DNA from: Gordonibacter massiliensis (ex Traore et al. 2017)
GTDB lineage: Bacteria; Actinomycetota; Coriobacteriia; Coriobacteriales; Eggerthellaceae
DNA: 64,000 nt
Reading direction: 5' to 3'
Assembly: GCA_900170005.1 (NCBI GenBank)
Contig: LT827128.1
Location: forward strand, 3,778,168 to 3,842,167
Position 1 is the first letter of the stretch. The number at the start of each line of letters is the position of its first letter. Position numbers and translations under genes: made by a program. Of this stretch, positions 32,985 through 42,600 are shown in pieces. The notes below the pieces were generated by a model. It did not search any database. It was not told where the DNA came from and saw only the letters and a program-made list of their open reading frames with translations.

Positions 32985-34103
32985 CTACCCCTCCATTCCC
33001 AAGATCCGCTCGGCTTGGGCGCGGCTGATGTCGCGCCAGTAGCAGGTGGAGCAGAAGTCGCGCACGACCTCCACCATGTCCACGTCGTAATAGCCGGGGT
33101 AGAACAGGTTCGCCAGCCACTGGATGCCCAGGAAGCGGTTCACGCCGGGCGGGCGGTCGCAGAAGGGGAAGGGCACGTGCGGCATGGCGTACACGCGGCC
33201 GTTCTTCACGGCGGAGACGTCCTGCCAGGCCGACGAGGCGCGGATGAACTGGTCGGCGCCGCCCCTGCTCTGCCAGTCCCACGCGACGATGACCTCCGGG
33301 TCCCAGGCCCTTATCTGCCCGATGGTCACATCGGCCATGTCGCTGCGACCCGGCGTGGGGGGCGTGTCGGCCGCTACGTTGCTGCCGGCGGCTACCTGAA
33401 AGGCGAGCGAATGCTGCGAGGTATCAGGCTCGGTTTGCAGGCCCTCGGGCCCTTCGGCGAAGTAGTAGCGCACGCGCTGCGACTTCGGCACGCCGGACAC
33501 CGCCTGCGTGACGTCGCGGTAAATGCGCTCGCAATATGCCGCCAGCTCCTCGGCGCGCTCTGGGCGCCCCAGCGCGTCGCCCAGCAATCGGTACGTGTCG
33601 CCAATGCGGTCGAACGAGCCGTCGATCAGGAACACGGGTATGCCCGACGCGTCCTGCAATGCCAGCGCGTCGGCTAGGTTCACGTCGGTAAGGTCGGTAC
33701 CTGATATGCTGAGCACCAGCTGCACGCCTTGGTTTTTCAGCAAGGCGGCGTCTATGTCCCCGCCTTGCGAAAGCGAGCCCATGAATGGCAGGTCGCCCGT
33801 GCCTGCGGGCAGGAATTCCAGCTGGTCGCTTGTGAAGGCGACGGCGGTGCCGGCCACCAAGTCGGGTGCCAAGGTGAAGCAGAACACTTGGGCGAGCGAC
33901 GAGGTGAAGTACACCTTCGAGAGCGCGGAGGGTGTGGGTATGGCGACGTTGCGTCCCGTGTCGTCGGTCAGTACGCGCTCGCCGGTGAAGAACTCGTCGA
34001 GCGCCGAGCAGCCGGACGCGAGCCCGCCTGCGGCCCCAGCCGCCAAGGCGAGCGCCGCGCCCTGCACGAACCTGCGGCGCGACAAAGGAGCGTTAGTCGA
34101 CAT
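32985..34103 (-). CDS. TAT-signal lipoprotein substrate-binding protein
   Basis: The 372-residue protein has a twin-arginine signal (SRRRFVQGAALAL) ending in a lipobox-like ASGC and a TroA/FecB-type binding fold beginning VLTDDTGRNVAIP. The motif AEGPEGLQTEPD is shared with the second such protein at 49534-50724, suggesting similar ligands. TAT export implies folding or cofactor loading in the cytoplasm. It is read as the second gene after the LuxR regulator, overlapping it by 11 bp, and converges with the second importer's permease-ATPase. The start ATG 34103 is preferred over 34133 because it starts directly at the signal. Confidence 0.85.
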   Translation of the reverse strand: MSTNAPLSRRRFVQGAALALAAGAAGGLASGCSALDEFFTGERVLTDDTGRNVAIPTPSALSKVYFTSSLAQVFCFTLAPDLVAGTAVAFTSDQLEFLPAGTGDLPFMGSLSQGGDIDAALLKNQGVQLVLSISGTDLTDVNLADALALQDASGIPVFLIDGSFDRIGDTYRLLGDALGRPERAEELAAYCERIYRDVTQAVSGVPKSQRVRYYFAEGPEGLQTEPDTSQHSLAFQVAAGSNVAADTPPTPGRSDMADVTIGQIRAWDPEVIVAWDWQSRGGADQFIRASSAWQDVSAVKNGRVYAMPHVPFPFCDRPPGVNRFLGIQWLANLFYPGYYDVDMVEVVRDFCSTCYWRDISRAQAERILGMEG

Positions 34104-35691
34104 AGGGAGGTTCCTCTCTCGTGCCGTTGGCATGATCGCCCTCGCCGCTCTTTGCCAATTGGATGAGTTCGGACTTCGATTGGATCCCTATCTTGCGATA
34201 GGCGTTTCCCAGGTGGAACTTCACGGTGGCAATGGATATGCCCAGCCTCTCGGAGGCCGCTGCGGCAGTGTAGCCGTCCAGCACAAGCATCGACACCTGC
34301 AGCTCGCGGGGCGACAGCTGGTAGGGGGCGAGCACGTCCTCGTGCGTTTTCTCGATGATCTGGCGGGCCGAGGCGGCGTCGAGCAACGGTTCGGGCTCGG
34401 GCTCGGGTTCGAGAGCCTTCCGTTCGTCCTCGACGGCTGTCGCGTCGTCGACCGGTGCTTCGTTTCGAGCTTTCGGGTCCGTGTCGCAGCTCCTCGCGAC
34501 AGCGGCGTTCTCAGGCGGTTCGCTCGCCCGCCCCGGCCCGCGCACGAACAACAGGAAGAACGCCACGGCCAGAATGGCGATGCAGGCCGCCGAAAGGGGT
34601 GCCAGCGTTTGCAGGTCGTAGCCTAGCAAACGCTTGGCGTACGCTCCCAGGTCGTAGGCCCAGTAAAGCCCCGTCCCCAGCATGCCCAGCACGAACGCAG
34701 GCAGGAAGGGCAAGCGGCACTCGCGCACGAGCCCGCAGAGCATCACGATCGCAACGGCGAAGTAGCAGTCGCGCGCGGCGTCCAACATGCCCCGGGCCGC
34801 GATGGCGGCCATCGGCGCGCCCACGGTGAGCGCTAGAAGGCCCAGCACCGTGAGCAGCAAGCTGGCAAGCAGCAGCACGTTCGCGTGCGAGAGCGCGATG
34901 ACCGCCTTGCGTTGCAGGTACCAGGCCATGGCGAGCGCGATGGCCAGCACGATGGTCGAGCGCAGGCAGGCCGCCAGGTTCCAATCAACGTAATGAGGCA
35001 GGTAGGTGAACCCGCTCACGAACGAGGCGATTATCGAGGCTAGACAAAGGATAACGAGGTAGGAGAGGGGGACGGGGCTGCGCGCACCGCCGTCCGTCCG
35101 TTCTTCGTTCGGCGTTGCCGCCCGCACAGGGACGGAACGGGTTGCGGGCCATCCCAGCGCGCCGGATGCGACGGGCAGCAGCGCCAGGGCACCCAGCATG
35201 AGGTCGGACAGCGCATGCGCGTTGCCCGACACCGAGACGATCGCACCGATGCCCGCCACGAGGAAGTGGAATGCCGCGGTTGTCGCAAGGGCGCCCAGGG
35301 CGCAGGCGAACAGGAAGCCGAGGGGTCGCTCGCTCAGCATGCGACCCCAATACAGCAACAGTCCGATGCCGGCGGCCGTCTCCGCCGTGAAGCAGGCGAG
35401 TCGCGCAGCGACTCCCGGCAAGGCGAGGAAGGCGAATCCTCCTGCGGTTCCCGCAAGGGCGCACAGGGCGAACAGCGGTCGAGCCTCGCGGCCCGCCCAC
35501 GCTGCATAGGTAGCGGTCCATAGCGCGAACAGCGCCACGAAGGCGCATCCGAGTTCGAGCGCATGAGCGTGCACGACGGTGGAATTCGCCATGACGGTGC
35601 GGGGGAGCAGCACGAGCCAAGCGACGAACAGCGAGAACCCGCACAGGAAGCGCAAGTCTGCAGAAGGTATGTCGCGCGGCCGCAGGGGCAT
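34093..35691 (-). CDS. 12-TM membrane protein with C-terminal LuxR helix-turn-helix
   Basis: This 532-residue protein has about twelve hydrophobic segments (residues about 10-400), an acidic linker with an EPEPEPEP run, and a C-terminal LuxR-type DNA-binding domain (LSPRELQVSMLVLDGY...ISIATVKFHLGNAYRKIGI). This architecture is greatly expanded in Eggerthellaceae, where such genes usually sit beside the transporters or reductases they control. The membrane part probably senses a ligand. I chose ATG 35691 because GAGGGTGGG precedes it; the longer frame from 35760 would run through the promoter. It overlaps the downstream binding-protein gene, so the two are one operon. It is the best candidate regulator for the dyads at 30501 and 35912. 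Confidence 0.87.
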   Translation of the reverse strand: MPLRPRDIPSADLRFLCGFSLFVAWLVLLPRTVMANSTVVHAHALELGCAFVALFALWTATYAAWAGREARPLFALCALAGTAGGFAFLALPGVAARLACFTAETAAGIGLLLYWGRMLSERPLGFLFACALGALATTAAFHFLVAGIGAIVSVSGNAHALSDLMLGALALLPVASGALGWPATRSVPVRAATPNEERTDGGARSPVPLSYLVILCLASIIASFVSGFTYLPHYVDWNLAACLRSTIVLAIALAMAWYLQRKAVIALSHANVLLLASLLLTVLGLLALTVGAPMAAIAARGMLDAARDCYFAVAIVMLCGLVRECRLPFLPAFVLGMLGTGLYWAYDLGAYAKRLLGYDLQTLAPLSAACIAILAVAFFLLFVRGPGRASEPPENAAVARSCDTDPKARNEAPVDDATAVEDERKALEPEPEPEPLLDAASARQIIEKTHEDVLAPYQLSPRELQVSMLVLDGYTAAAASERLGISIATVKFHLGNAYRKIGIQSKSELIQLAKSGEGDHANGTREEPPYVD

Positions 35692-35724
35692 GGTTCCCAC
35701 CCTCAAAGTCTGGTTCGTCAAATG

Positions 35725-35744
35725 GTATTCTTGCTTTAGAATAC
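35725..35744 (-). promoter_or_regulatory. Inverted repeat in the luxR-type gene promoter
   Basis: GTATTCT (35725-35731) and AGAATAC (35738-35744) are a perfect 7-bp dyad, 34 bp upstream of the chosen start. It lies in AT-rich DNA with a TATTAT box nearby. It could be an autoregulatory operator, and it differs from the CCTAAACC dyad. Confidence 0.4.
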
Positions 35745-35911
35745 TCTTATGATAATACAATGCTGACCATAGCGCATGGCGAATCGCATAAAATGATGCG
35801 CGGTATTTTTGCCTTCGCCTCTCTCAAGCTCCTTAGATTTCCAGCGACCCGACCGTCACCCAATCGGCTTGAAAAAGCTCAAGTTCCATAGTAATGGTTC
35901 GTTGCCCTTAC

Positions 35912-35962
35912 GTAACCTAAACCAAAGGTCTAGGTTACCGTTTGTCCTACTAAAACTATAAT
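35912..35962 (+). promoter_or_regulatory. Activator dyad and promoter of the surface/ExbB operon
   Basis: The arms GTAACCTAAACC (35912-35923) and GGTCTAGGTTAC (35927-35938) are inverted with one mismatch around an AAA centre. A perfect TATAAT -10 (35957-35962) follows 32 bp from the dyad centre. The core dyad and spacing match the site at 30501-30548. The 35692-36182 gap contains this promoter, the divergent luxR-type promoter, a small possible ORF and a G10 tract. Confidence 0.7.
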
Positions 35963-36030
35963 AGGGATCGGAATATATTCTTAATAATAAATAATTACCC
36001 ACAGAAGCGAGAAATGCGGAAAGGAAGGGC

Positions 36031-36186
36031 ATGCGGGACGGCAACGCGAAACAAGCGGACAACGCGAGCGGTGCGGCCGTTGCCTTCGGGCGGCGGCTTT
36101 CGGCGCTTGAGGGCTCCTACGCCGAAAGCAGGTGCCCGGCGCGCTGCTGCTCGAAAAATACGTACGGGGGGGGGGTGCTTCGATGA
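36031..36186 (+). CDS. Possible 51-residue leader ORF overlapping the surface-protein start
   Basis: An ATG at 36031 closely preceded by AAGGAAGG opens a 51-residue frame ending at TGA 36184-36186. That stop overlaps the ATG of the next gene in an ATGA junction. The product resembles no family. The G10 tract at 36166-36175 is within its 3' end, so a gain of one G would fuse it in frame to the surface protein. The Shine-Dalgarno spacing is short, so it may be non-coding. Confidence 0.3.
   Translation: MRDGNAKQADNASGAAVAFGRRLSALEGSYAESRCPARCCSKNTYGGGVLR
36166..36175 (+). repeat. G10 homopolymer tract in the ribosome-binding position
   Basis: Ten consecutive G residues end 7 bp before the ATG of the PASTA/Ig-like surface protein, where its Shine-Dalgarno should be. 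Poly-G tracts of this length slip during replication and commonly cause phase variation of surface proteins. Confidence 0.6.
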
Positions 36187-38243
36187 AGGCTCCCTCGAAC
36201 CGCGCCTCGGCGCAACGTACTCTTCGGCGCGCTCGCGCCGCTGCCCGCCGTTTCGTAGCGGTGCTCGTGGCAGCCGTGCTGTGCGTTTCCCTGGGCTTCC
36301 CCTCCGTCGTCGTGACGGATGCGGGTTTCCCCTTGGGGGCCTCTCATCAAGCGGCTTTCGCCGCCGAAGGCGACGGGGGTGCTACCGAAGGCGGCGATCC
36401 CGAGCAGCCCGTTGATCCGCCCGTGGATCCTCCGGCTCCCGCGAAGGTGCAGGTGCCCTGGGTGGTGGACCTAACGGTCGACGCGGCGAAGTACGCTCTT
36501 GGCAGCGCCGGCCTCGCCTTCGAGGTGCAAGGCGACACCTCCGGTTCGGCCATCGTGGTGTCCCAGAGCCACAGCGGCATGGTTTCCCAAGACACGGTCA
36601 TCGTCATCGAAGGGAAGCTGGAGATACCGAAGCCCGTTCTCACGCAAGTGACCGTGGGCTACCGCGATCCCGACACCAAGACTCCCATTCCGCGCCCCGA
36701 TCCCTCGGTCGGCCAGTCTCCCATCATCAAAACCAAGGGCGGGCAGATCGAGCTGCTGGCGTCGGTGCTCTGGGATTCGAACACGGGCGGCTACGCGGGC
36801 GATCAGGGCGTCCCTGTTGCGTGGACTTCGGACGACCCTAGCCTGGCAACCGTCGACCCGTCGTCGGGCATCGTGACGGGCATGGGCGACGGCACGGTGA
36901 GGATCCGCTGCACCACCATAGGATACGGCGATATCTCGTCGTACATCGACATACGCATCGTCGGCCAAGACGGGGCCTATGTGGAAGAGGTGGCGGTCGT
37001 CAAAGAGACGGGAGAGTCGTACGGCGAAGAGCGCCTCTTGTTCTCGGAGTACGACGGCAGCACAGGTCGAGACCTGTACGCGGAGGTGCTGTATTCCGAC
37101 GGCACGAGAAAGAATACAGCCAAGGGAGATACGGTTGAAGGTCTCACTTGGTCCACGACCGACGAGAAAACGGCATCGATCGGCATATACTCCGGGCGGC
37201 TCAAGCCGCTCTCGGACGGTACGGTCGAAGCGGTGGCAACGGTTTCGGGCGGTATGGACGGTCCGGTGTCGGGCTCCATCACCGTGGTAATGGATTCAGG
37301 ACAGCTAGGTCCGCGCAACCCGGTAAGCTCCATCACTTTCGAAATAACTTACGAGAAAGACTCAGATCAGGTTTACGATACCAAAACTTACGACGTGGGC
37401 AGCCTTTCGGCACTGGGGTCGGTGCAGCAGGCTTATACCCAGTTCACCTCTAACGGAAACTACCAGACGTTGTGCGCCGAGGGCGTGCCGATCAACACCG
37501 TCATGGCGGATTTGGGCGTGGAGCCCAGCGAGGTGCTCTCGCTCTATCTGTCAACGGCTGATACGAGCAACCCTTGGGTTCTGCCCGGTTCCTACGTGTT
37601 CGGCCGGGCGAGCTATTACCTTCCCGATTACGCATCGATCGGGAGCATGGCCGGCGCGATTCCGGCTTCTCCCATGATCGCCTATCGCACGAGCGAGTCG
37701 AAGTCCGGTACGGCCGACTTCTCGAGTTTGAACGGCAACGACTGCTTCCGGCTGTGCTTGGGCACGAGCGGCGACAAGGCCGACGGCTCCGCCCAGAGGT
37801 CGCGCTACAACATCTCGAAAATCAAAGTGGTTCTGGCGGGCTCGCCACCGCTCGATCCCGATCCCGGCCCAGAGAATACGCCGCCGGGCGGCGGTGGTGG
37901 CGGAAAGGGCTCCGGCACGGGCAGCGGTCTGGGATCAGAGGGGACCGGGACGGGTGCCGGAGGCACCTCCGGCACCTCGGGCGACAAGACGGTTCTCGGC
38001 TTGTCGAACACGAGCGAGCTGTCTTCCGACGGATCCCAAGGAGCCGAGGGGGGCTCGGCCGGAGGGGAGGGAGACGGAAGGCGCTGGCAGGTGTTCGAGA
38101 TGATGAGCAAAGCGAAGTCGGACGTCGACCCCTTGGATTACAGCAATCCGCTCGAGCCGTTCCTGCTGCCGGGCGTGCTGGCGGTTATGGCTGCGGGCGG
38201 AGTGACGAACAGAGTGAGATTTAGAAGGGAATTGGCTGTATGA
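36183..38243 (+). CDS. Surface protein with PASTA and Ig-like domains
   Basis: The 686-residue exported protein has a basic N-region and signal segment ending near AFAAE (about residue 61). A Pro-rich spacer leads to a PASTA domain (VPWVVDLTVDAAKYAL...VSQDTVIVIEG, about 91-145) and at least one bacterial Ig-like (Big_2) domain (WTSDDPSLATVDPSSGIVTG, about 215-260). A further beta-rich region (about 390-560) resembles the secreted protein at 48080-48763. A Gly/Ser-rich linker and one C-terminal membrane segment (about 655-675) complete it. PASTA domains usually bind peptidoglycan stems or beta-lactams. Its stop overlaps the ExbB-like start, so it is translationally coupled to the proton channel. 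Ligand and role are unknown. Confidence 0.8.
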   Translation: MKAPSNRASAQRTLRRARAAARRFVAVLVAAVLCVSLGFPSVVVTDAGFPLGASHQAAFAAEGDGGATEGGDPEQPVDPPVDPPAPAKVQVPWVVDLTVDAAKYALGSAGLAFEVQGDTSGSAIVVSQSHSGMVSQDTVIVIEGKLEIPKPVLTQVTVGYRDPDTKTPIPRPDPSVGQSPIIKTKGGQIELLASVLWDSNTGGYAGDQGVPVAWTSDDPSLATVDPSSGIVTGMGDGTVRIRCTTIGYGDISSYIDIRIVGQDGAYVEEVAVVKETGESYGEERLLFSEYDGSTGRDLYAEVLYSDGTRKNTAKGDTVEGLTWSTTDEKTASIGIYSGRLKPLSDGTVEAVATVSGGMDGPVSGSITVVMDSGQLGPRNPVSSITFEITYEKDSDQVYDTKTYDVGSLSALGSVQQAYTQFTSNGNYQTLCAEGVPINTVMADLGVEPSEVLSLYLSTADTSNPWVLPGSYVFGRASYYLPDYASIGSMAGAIPASPMIAYRTSESKSGTADFSSLNGNDCFRLCLGTSGDKADGSAQRSRYNISKIKVVLAGSPPLDPDPGPENTPPGGGGGGKGSGTGSGLGSEGTGTGAGGTSGTSGDKTVLGLSNTSELSSDGSQGAEGGSAGGEGDGRRWQVFEMMSKAKSDVDPLDYSNPLEPFLLPGVLAVMAAGGVTNRVRFRRELAV

Positions 38244-39058
38244 ACGGAGAACTCTACTTAAAGGACATCCTGCACCTTGCGGCGCAAAACCTCATGGTGC
38301 CCGTCATGATCCTGCTCGTGGTGCTGATAGCGTACTCGCTGTTCTGCATCGGCTCGGTTATCGTGGAGTTCTTCTCCGAGCGGCGCTTCTTCAAGGCGCA
38401 TATGCCCTCGGTGATCAACGCCATCCACGACGCGCCGTACGGCGACGTGAACGACGTCATCGCGCAGGCGGAGCTCCTGAAGTCGCAGAAAGCGGCGCTG
38501 AAGATGGTGGCCTCGAACATGGGCCTTCCCGACGACGACCTGTTCGCCCTGGCCAAAACCGAGGTGGCCAAGCTTGAGGACCGCTACCAGGGCATCGTGG
38601 GCCGCAACGACCTGGTGACCAAGATCGCTCCCATGATGGGCCTCATGGCCACCCTCATCCCTCTCGGCCCCGGCATCGTGGCCATGGGCCAGGGCAATGT
38701 GGAAGTGCTGTCCCAATCGTTGCTCATCGCGTTCGACGGCACGGTCGCCGGCTTGGTGGCGGCCGTGGTGTCCATGTGCGTGTCCAAGGTGCGCAAGCGC
38801 TGGTACGCACGCTATTCCAGCGCGATAGAGGCGCTGATGACCTGCCTTTTGGAGAAAGCTTCCGAAGCGCGTGAGGAGGGCGTCGAGCTGCCTCGCGGCT
38901 ACGAAGGCGAGCCGAAGCCCGAAAAGGTGCCGCGCAAGAGCGCCCCGCCGGCGGTGGAGGGCTTTGCGGCCGACCCGGAGGCCGTTCCCGCCGCCGCATC
39001 CATCGCGGCGGCGGACACCCTGGCCTTCGACCCCGTGCCTGCGGGCCAGAAGGAGTAG
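38240..39058 (+). CDS. MotA/TolQ/ExbB-family proton channel protein
   Basis: The 272-residue protein has three membrane segments (about 17-42, 128-150 and 160-182). The ExbB/TolQ core includes TKIAPMMGLMATLIPLGPGIVAMGQGNVEVLSQSLLIAFDGTVAG. This family forms pentamers that turn proton flow into mechanical work with an ExbD/TolR/MotB-like partner. The C-terminal ~75 residues are hydrophilic and acidic. Its ATG overlaps the upstream surface-protein stop (ATGA), and the DUF2149 partner starts 4 bp downstream. No TonB, TolA or flagellar gene is present in the window, so the driven protein must be something else. Confidence 0.85.
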   Translation: MNGELYLKDILHLAAQNLMVPVMILLVVLIAYSLFCIGSVIVEFFSERRFFKAHMPSVINAIHDAPYGDVNDVIAQAELLKSQKAALKMVASNMGLPDDDLFALAKTEVAKLEDRYQGIVGRNDLVTKIAPMMGLMATLIPLGPGIVAMGQGNVEVLSQSLLIAFDGTVAGLVAAVVSMCVSKVRKRWYARYSSAIEALMTCLLEKASEAREEGVELPRGYEGEPKPEKVPRKSAPPAVEGFAADPEAVPAAASIAAADTLAFDPVPAGQKE

Positions 39059-39062
39059 GGAC

Positions 39063-39566
39063 ATGGCACGCGATTTCAACGGCAGCGGATTCTCTTCGGC
39101 GAACCGCTTCGTGGAGCAAGAGGACGCGGATCCGCGCGTGGGTCTGGTGAACCTGGCCGACGTCATGCTCGTGTTCGCCTGCGGCCTCATGCTCGCGCTC
39201 GTGGTGAATTGGAACATAGAGTTGCCCGACGTGCAGGAGCTCGACAAGAGCACCATGCAAGAGGTTAACGACGTGGAGAAGATAACGGGCGAGATAACGT
39301 CTTCCACCAACCCGTACATGGAGCTCGGCAAGGTGTACCAAGATCCCGCCACGGGGAAGCTCTACATGATGACCGAGGAGGCGACGGGCGAAGGCGGCGG
39401 GTCTTCCGACGGCGAAGCGCAGGGTACCGCCGACACCGCAGCCTCCGATGCCGCAACAAGTGGGGGCTCGTCTGAAGCGGGCGCATCCGAAGGCGGATCC
39501 GGCAACGCCACTGGCTCGAGCGATTCGGGCGGCACCCGCGGCGGATCCGCTTACGTAGCCAACTAG
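39063..39566 (+). CDS. DUF2149 protein, ExbD-like partner of the proton channel
   Basis: The 167-residue protein has a short cytoplasmic start and one membrane segment, VGLVNLADVMLVFACGLMLALV (split here over residues 26-47). Asp33 occupies the place of the essential ExbD/TolR membrane aspartate. An external part of about 115 residues ends in a Gly/Ser/Ala-rich tail. DUF2149 genes are paired with MotA/TolQ/ExbB genes in methanogens and some anaerobes. Here the pair is coupled to a large exported protein. The external tail is disordered rather than an ExbD-like folded periplasmic domain, as expected in a cell without periplasm. Confidence 0.82.
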   Translation: MARDFNGSGFSSANRFVEQEDADPRVGLVNLADVMLVFACGLMLALVVNWNIELPDVQELDKSTMQEVNDVEKITGEITSSTNPYMELGKVYQDPATGKLYMMTEEATGEGGGSSDGEAQGTADTAASDAATSGGSSEAGASEGGSGNATGSSDSGGTRGGSAYVAN

Positions 39567-39600
39567 CGCGGCAAGCGCAGCAACGATAGGGAACAAGACC

Positions 39601-42600
39601 ATGGGAAGCATGCACGCAGGCAAGGACAAGGAGCGTATCGTGATGACCGCAAACGACACCGCGAATTTCGACCACCCGGAACTCGGTGGAACGCGAGGGT
39701 TGCACGCGCAGCCATCGGAGGGCGAGGCGCCCCGGCAGGGAGCCGGCAAGCGCCCTGCGCGGAAGGGGGCTCCCAAGAGGCGCCGCCGCCTCGCCGCGCG
39801 GGCGGCCGTCGCGGCCGTGCTCGCGTGCTGCCTGGTGGCGGCCGGCGCCTACGCGTCGTACGCCTTCGGCCTGTCCCAGAGCGATTACACCTGGTACCTG
39901 AGGAACCCCGATGCCGACGAGTTCGTCATCAGCAACACGGCGGAGCTGAACGCCCTCGCCCAGCTGGTGAACGGGGCAGCCAAGACGGCCGAGGGGGATA
40001 GCACGCCCCACGATCCGGTCGACTTTGCGGGCAAGCGCATCGTGGTCGACATGCCCAACAAGACGATGGCGCTCAACACCGTGGGCACGTCGAACCAGAC
40101 GGTTCCCATCGGCACAGCGGATCATCCGTTCGAGGGGTCCTTCGACGGAAACGGCCTGTCGGTCACCGGGCTGTTGATAACCGAACGCACCGAATCGAAC
40201 ACCGGCCTGTTCGGCGTGGTGGGCGCCGGGGGCTCGGTGAGCAACGTCAACGTCGAGGGCACCATAACCATAAACTCCGACACGCCGCTCTCGAACGTGG
40301 GCGGCGTGGTGGGAGACTGCCGGGGAACGCTTTCCGGATGCACCTCCGGCGTGAAGATGTCCATTGAGAACTCGTACAAACCCACCAAGGACCTGTCGAC
40401 CCCCGTGAACAACATCGGCGGCGTTGTCGGGCGCATGAGCGGGTCGTTGTCCAAGTGCTCCTTCAGCAAGGCCGGCACGCTCACCATCCGCGACGCGCAG
40501 GACTCGATCATCGACGAGAACAATGCCGCTTTGCCGGTTGCCTTGGGCGTGGGCGGCGTGGTGGGCATGTTCGGCAGCGCCGATGAGGCCACCACCGGCA
40601 TAGCCATCGACGGCTGCTCGAACCAGGGCGCGCTCTACCTCTCGTTCACGGGCGGGGGAGGCAAAGACCGCTTCGGCGTGGCGGTGGTGTCCAAGCCCGC
40701 TGCGGTGGGCGGCATCGCGGGGTACTCCAGCGGCAGTATTTCCAATTGCTCGAACGAGGGCGAGCTGCGCACTTCCACCAAGAGCGCCGAGTCGGGTGTT
40801 TACGACGAATACGGCTACGACACCACCTTCGACAACGGCGCCATGCAGCTGGGCGGCATCGTGGGCAACCTGCGCAACCGGGTGACCTCAAGCCACTTCT
40901 CGTCCACCCTCGAGCCCGACAACGGCACGAAGGACAATCCGCTGGAGGTGCGCAACTGCTGGAACAAAGGGCTTGTCATCGGTTCGAACCAAACGGGCGG
41001 CATCGTGGGCACGGCGGGCACCTACACGCTCATCACCGAATGCGCGAACGGAAACTACACGGGCAACAACCGCGTGCTCGACGGCCAGCTTGTCGACAAG
41101 CACACGCAAGGCGCCGTGATCTGCACGCGTTGGAACAAGCCGTTCGCGGGCGGCATCGCGGGCACGACCATGGGCAGCGTCACGTTCTGCTACAACCGCG
41201 CGCAAATCAACAACACGCAGGGAGGGTACTACATCGCCGGCATCGTGGGCGGTTTGGGCAGCGACAAGATAGACACGTTGGAAACCATTAAGAACGACCC
41301 CGCATACGAATGCGAGATGCATTCGTGCTGGAACCTGGGTCAGATTGCCTTCGGGCACAAGACGAGCAACAAGTACGGCGCCCTGCTGGGACTCAACGAC
41401 GGCTACGTGCACGACTGCGTGGTGCTGGAGGGTTGCGTGATCATAGGTCAGGTGACCGACGAGGACGACCAGCCCACCGACGAGGACAAAACGAGCAGCG
41501 ACGCCATAGGCGATCTGGCGTGGAAGAGCTACCGCAACATCTCCGTGCTGAAAGAGGAGGACCTGCGCACGAGCGCGGGCCTGGCCATCCTGAACTCCTA
41601 CGCGCAGCGGGCGAACGGCTTCACCAACTACTGGTTCTCGGGCGAGGGCACGAACGAGGACGGCGGTAACTACAACGACAGGTTCCCCGTCCTGCGCAGC
41701 TGGGCCACTCCCAACGGCGCCACCGACATAGGCACCATCGGGCTGACGGAGCTCTCGTGCGACTTCGCGCCGTACAACCCGGTGACGGCTCCCGTGCCGG
41801 AGGTTTCGCTGGGCACCGGGTCGGGCGTCAAGCTGGTGCAGAACGTGGACTACGTCATCAGGGCCCAGGAAGGCGCCATGGACATGACGGTGGGCGCCGC
41901 CAACGAGACGCCCTACAAGTACACGGTGGTGGGCATTGGCAAGTACACCGGCGAGTTCAAGGATTTCGGCAAGTACGGCATCGGCGCCGGATCGTTGGAG
42001 GACATGAGCGTGCATCCGGCCAGCCCGAAGTTCAACTGGGAGGTGCAGTTCCCCGAAAGCGTGCGGGTGCTGGACCAGGCGGGCAACGAGGTGCCCTCGG
42101 ACGATTACGACTACGTCATCTACGACAGCGCCACGAACAACCTCAGCTCCAAGCTGTCGCCCAAGCTGGTGGCCTTCGACAGCGCGGGCTACCTCTCGTT
42201 CGATGGCGGCACCACCTTGGAGCCGGCGCTCGAGGCCCAGAAGAACACGGCGGGCAAGGCGTTCAAGGTGTACGACCGCAATAAGAAGCTCATCGCCGAC
42301 AGCGACGGCGGCGTGTACGACCCCGAAACGGGCGCCCTCGTCACGGGCACGACGGTGAACACCGTCGTGTTCCAGTCGGGGTCGAAAACGACCACGGCGA
42401 ACGTCTTGGCGGGCGCGGGCCTCATGAACTACAAGGTGAAGCAGGTGAACCAGCCGCTCGGCAACGATTGCGACGCCGGGTACGTGCTGGAGGTGCAGGG
42501 CAAGGGAGCCTACGAGAACTCCACCGCCACGGGGCGCTACATCATACGCGCGGCGAACATCGCGGAGGACTGCCAGGCCACGGTGAGCTACAACGGCGAG

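Noticed and set aside
38240-39566. Flagellar motor stator (MotA/MotB)
   Set aside because: The channel protein is closer to ExbB/TolQ in layout, the partner lacks an OmpA-like peptidoglycan-binding domain, and no other flagellar gene is near.
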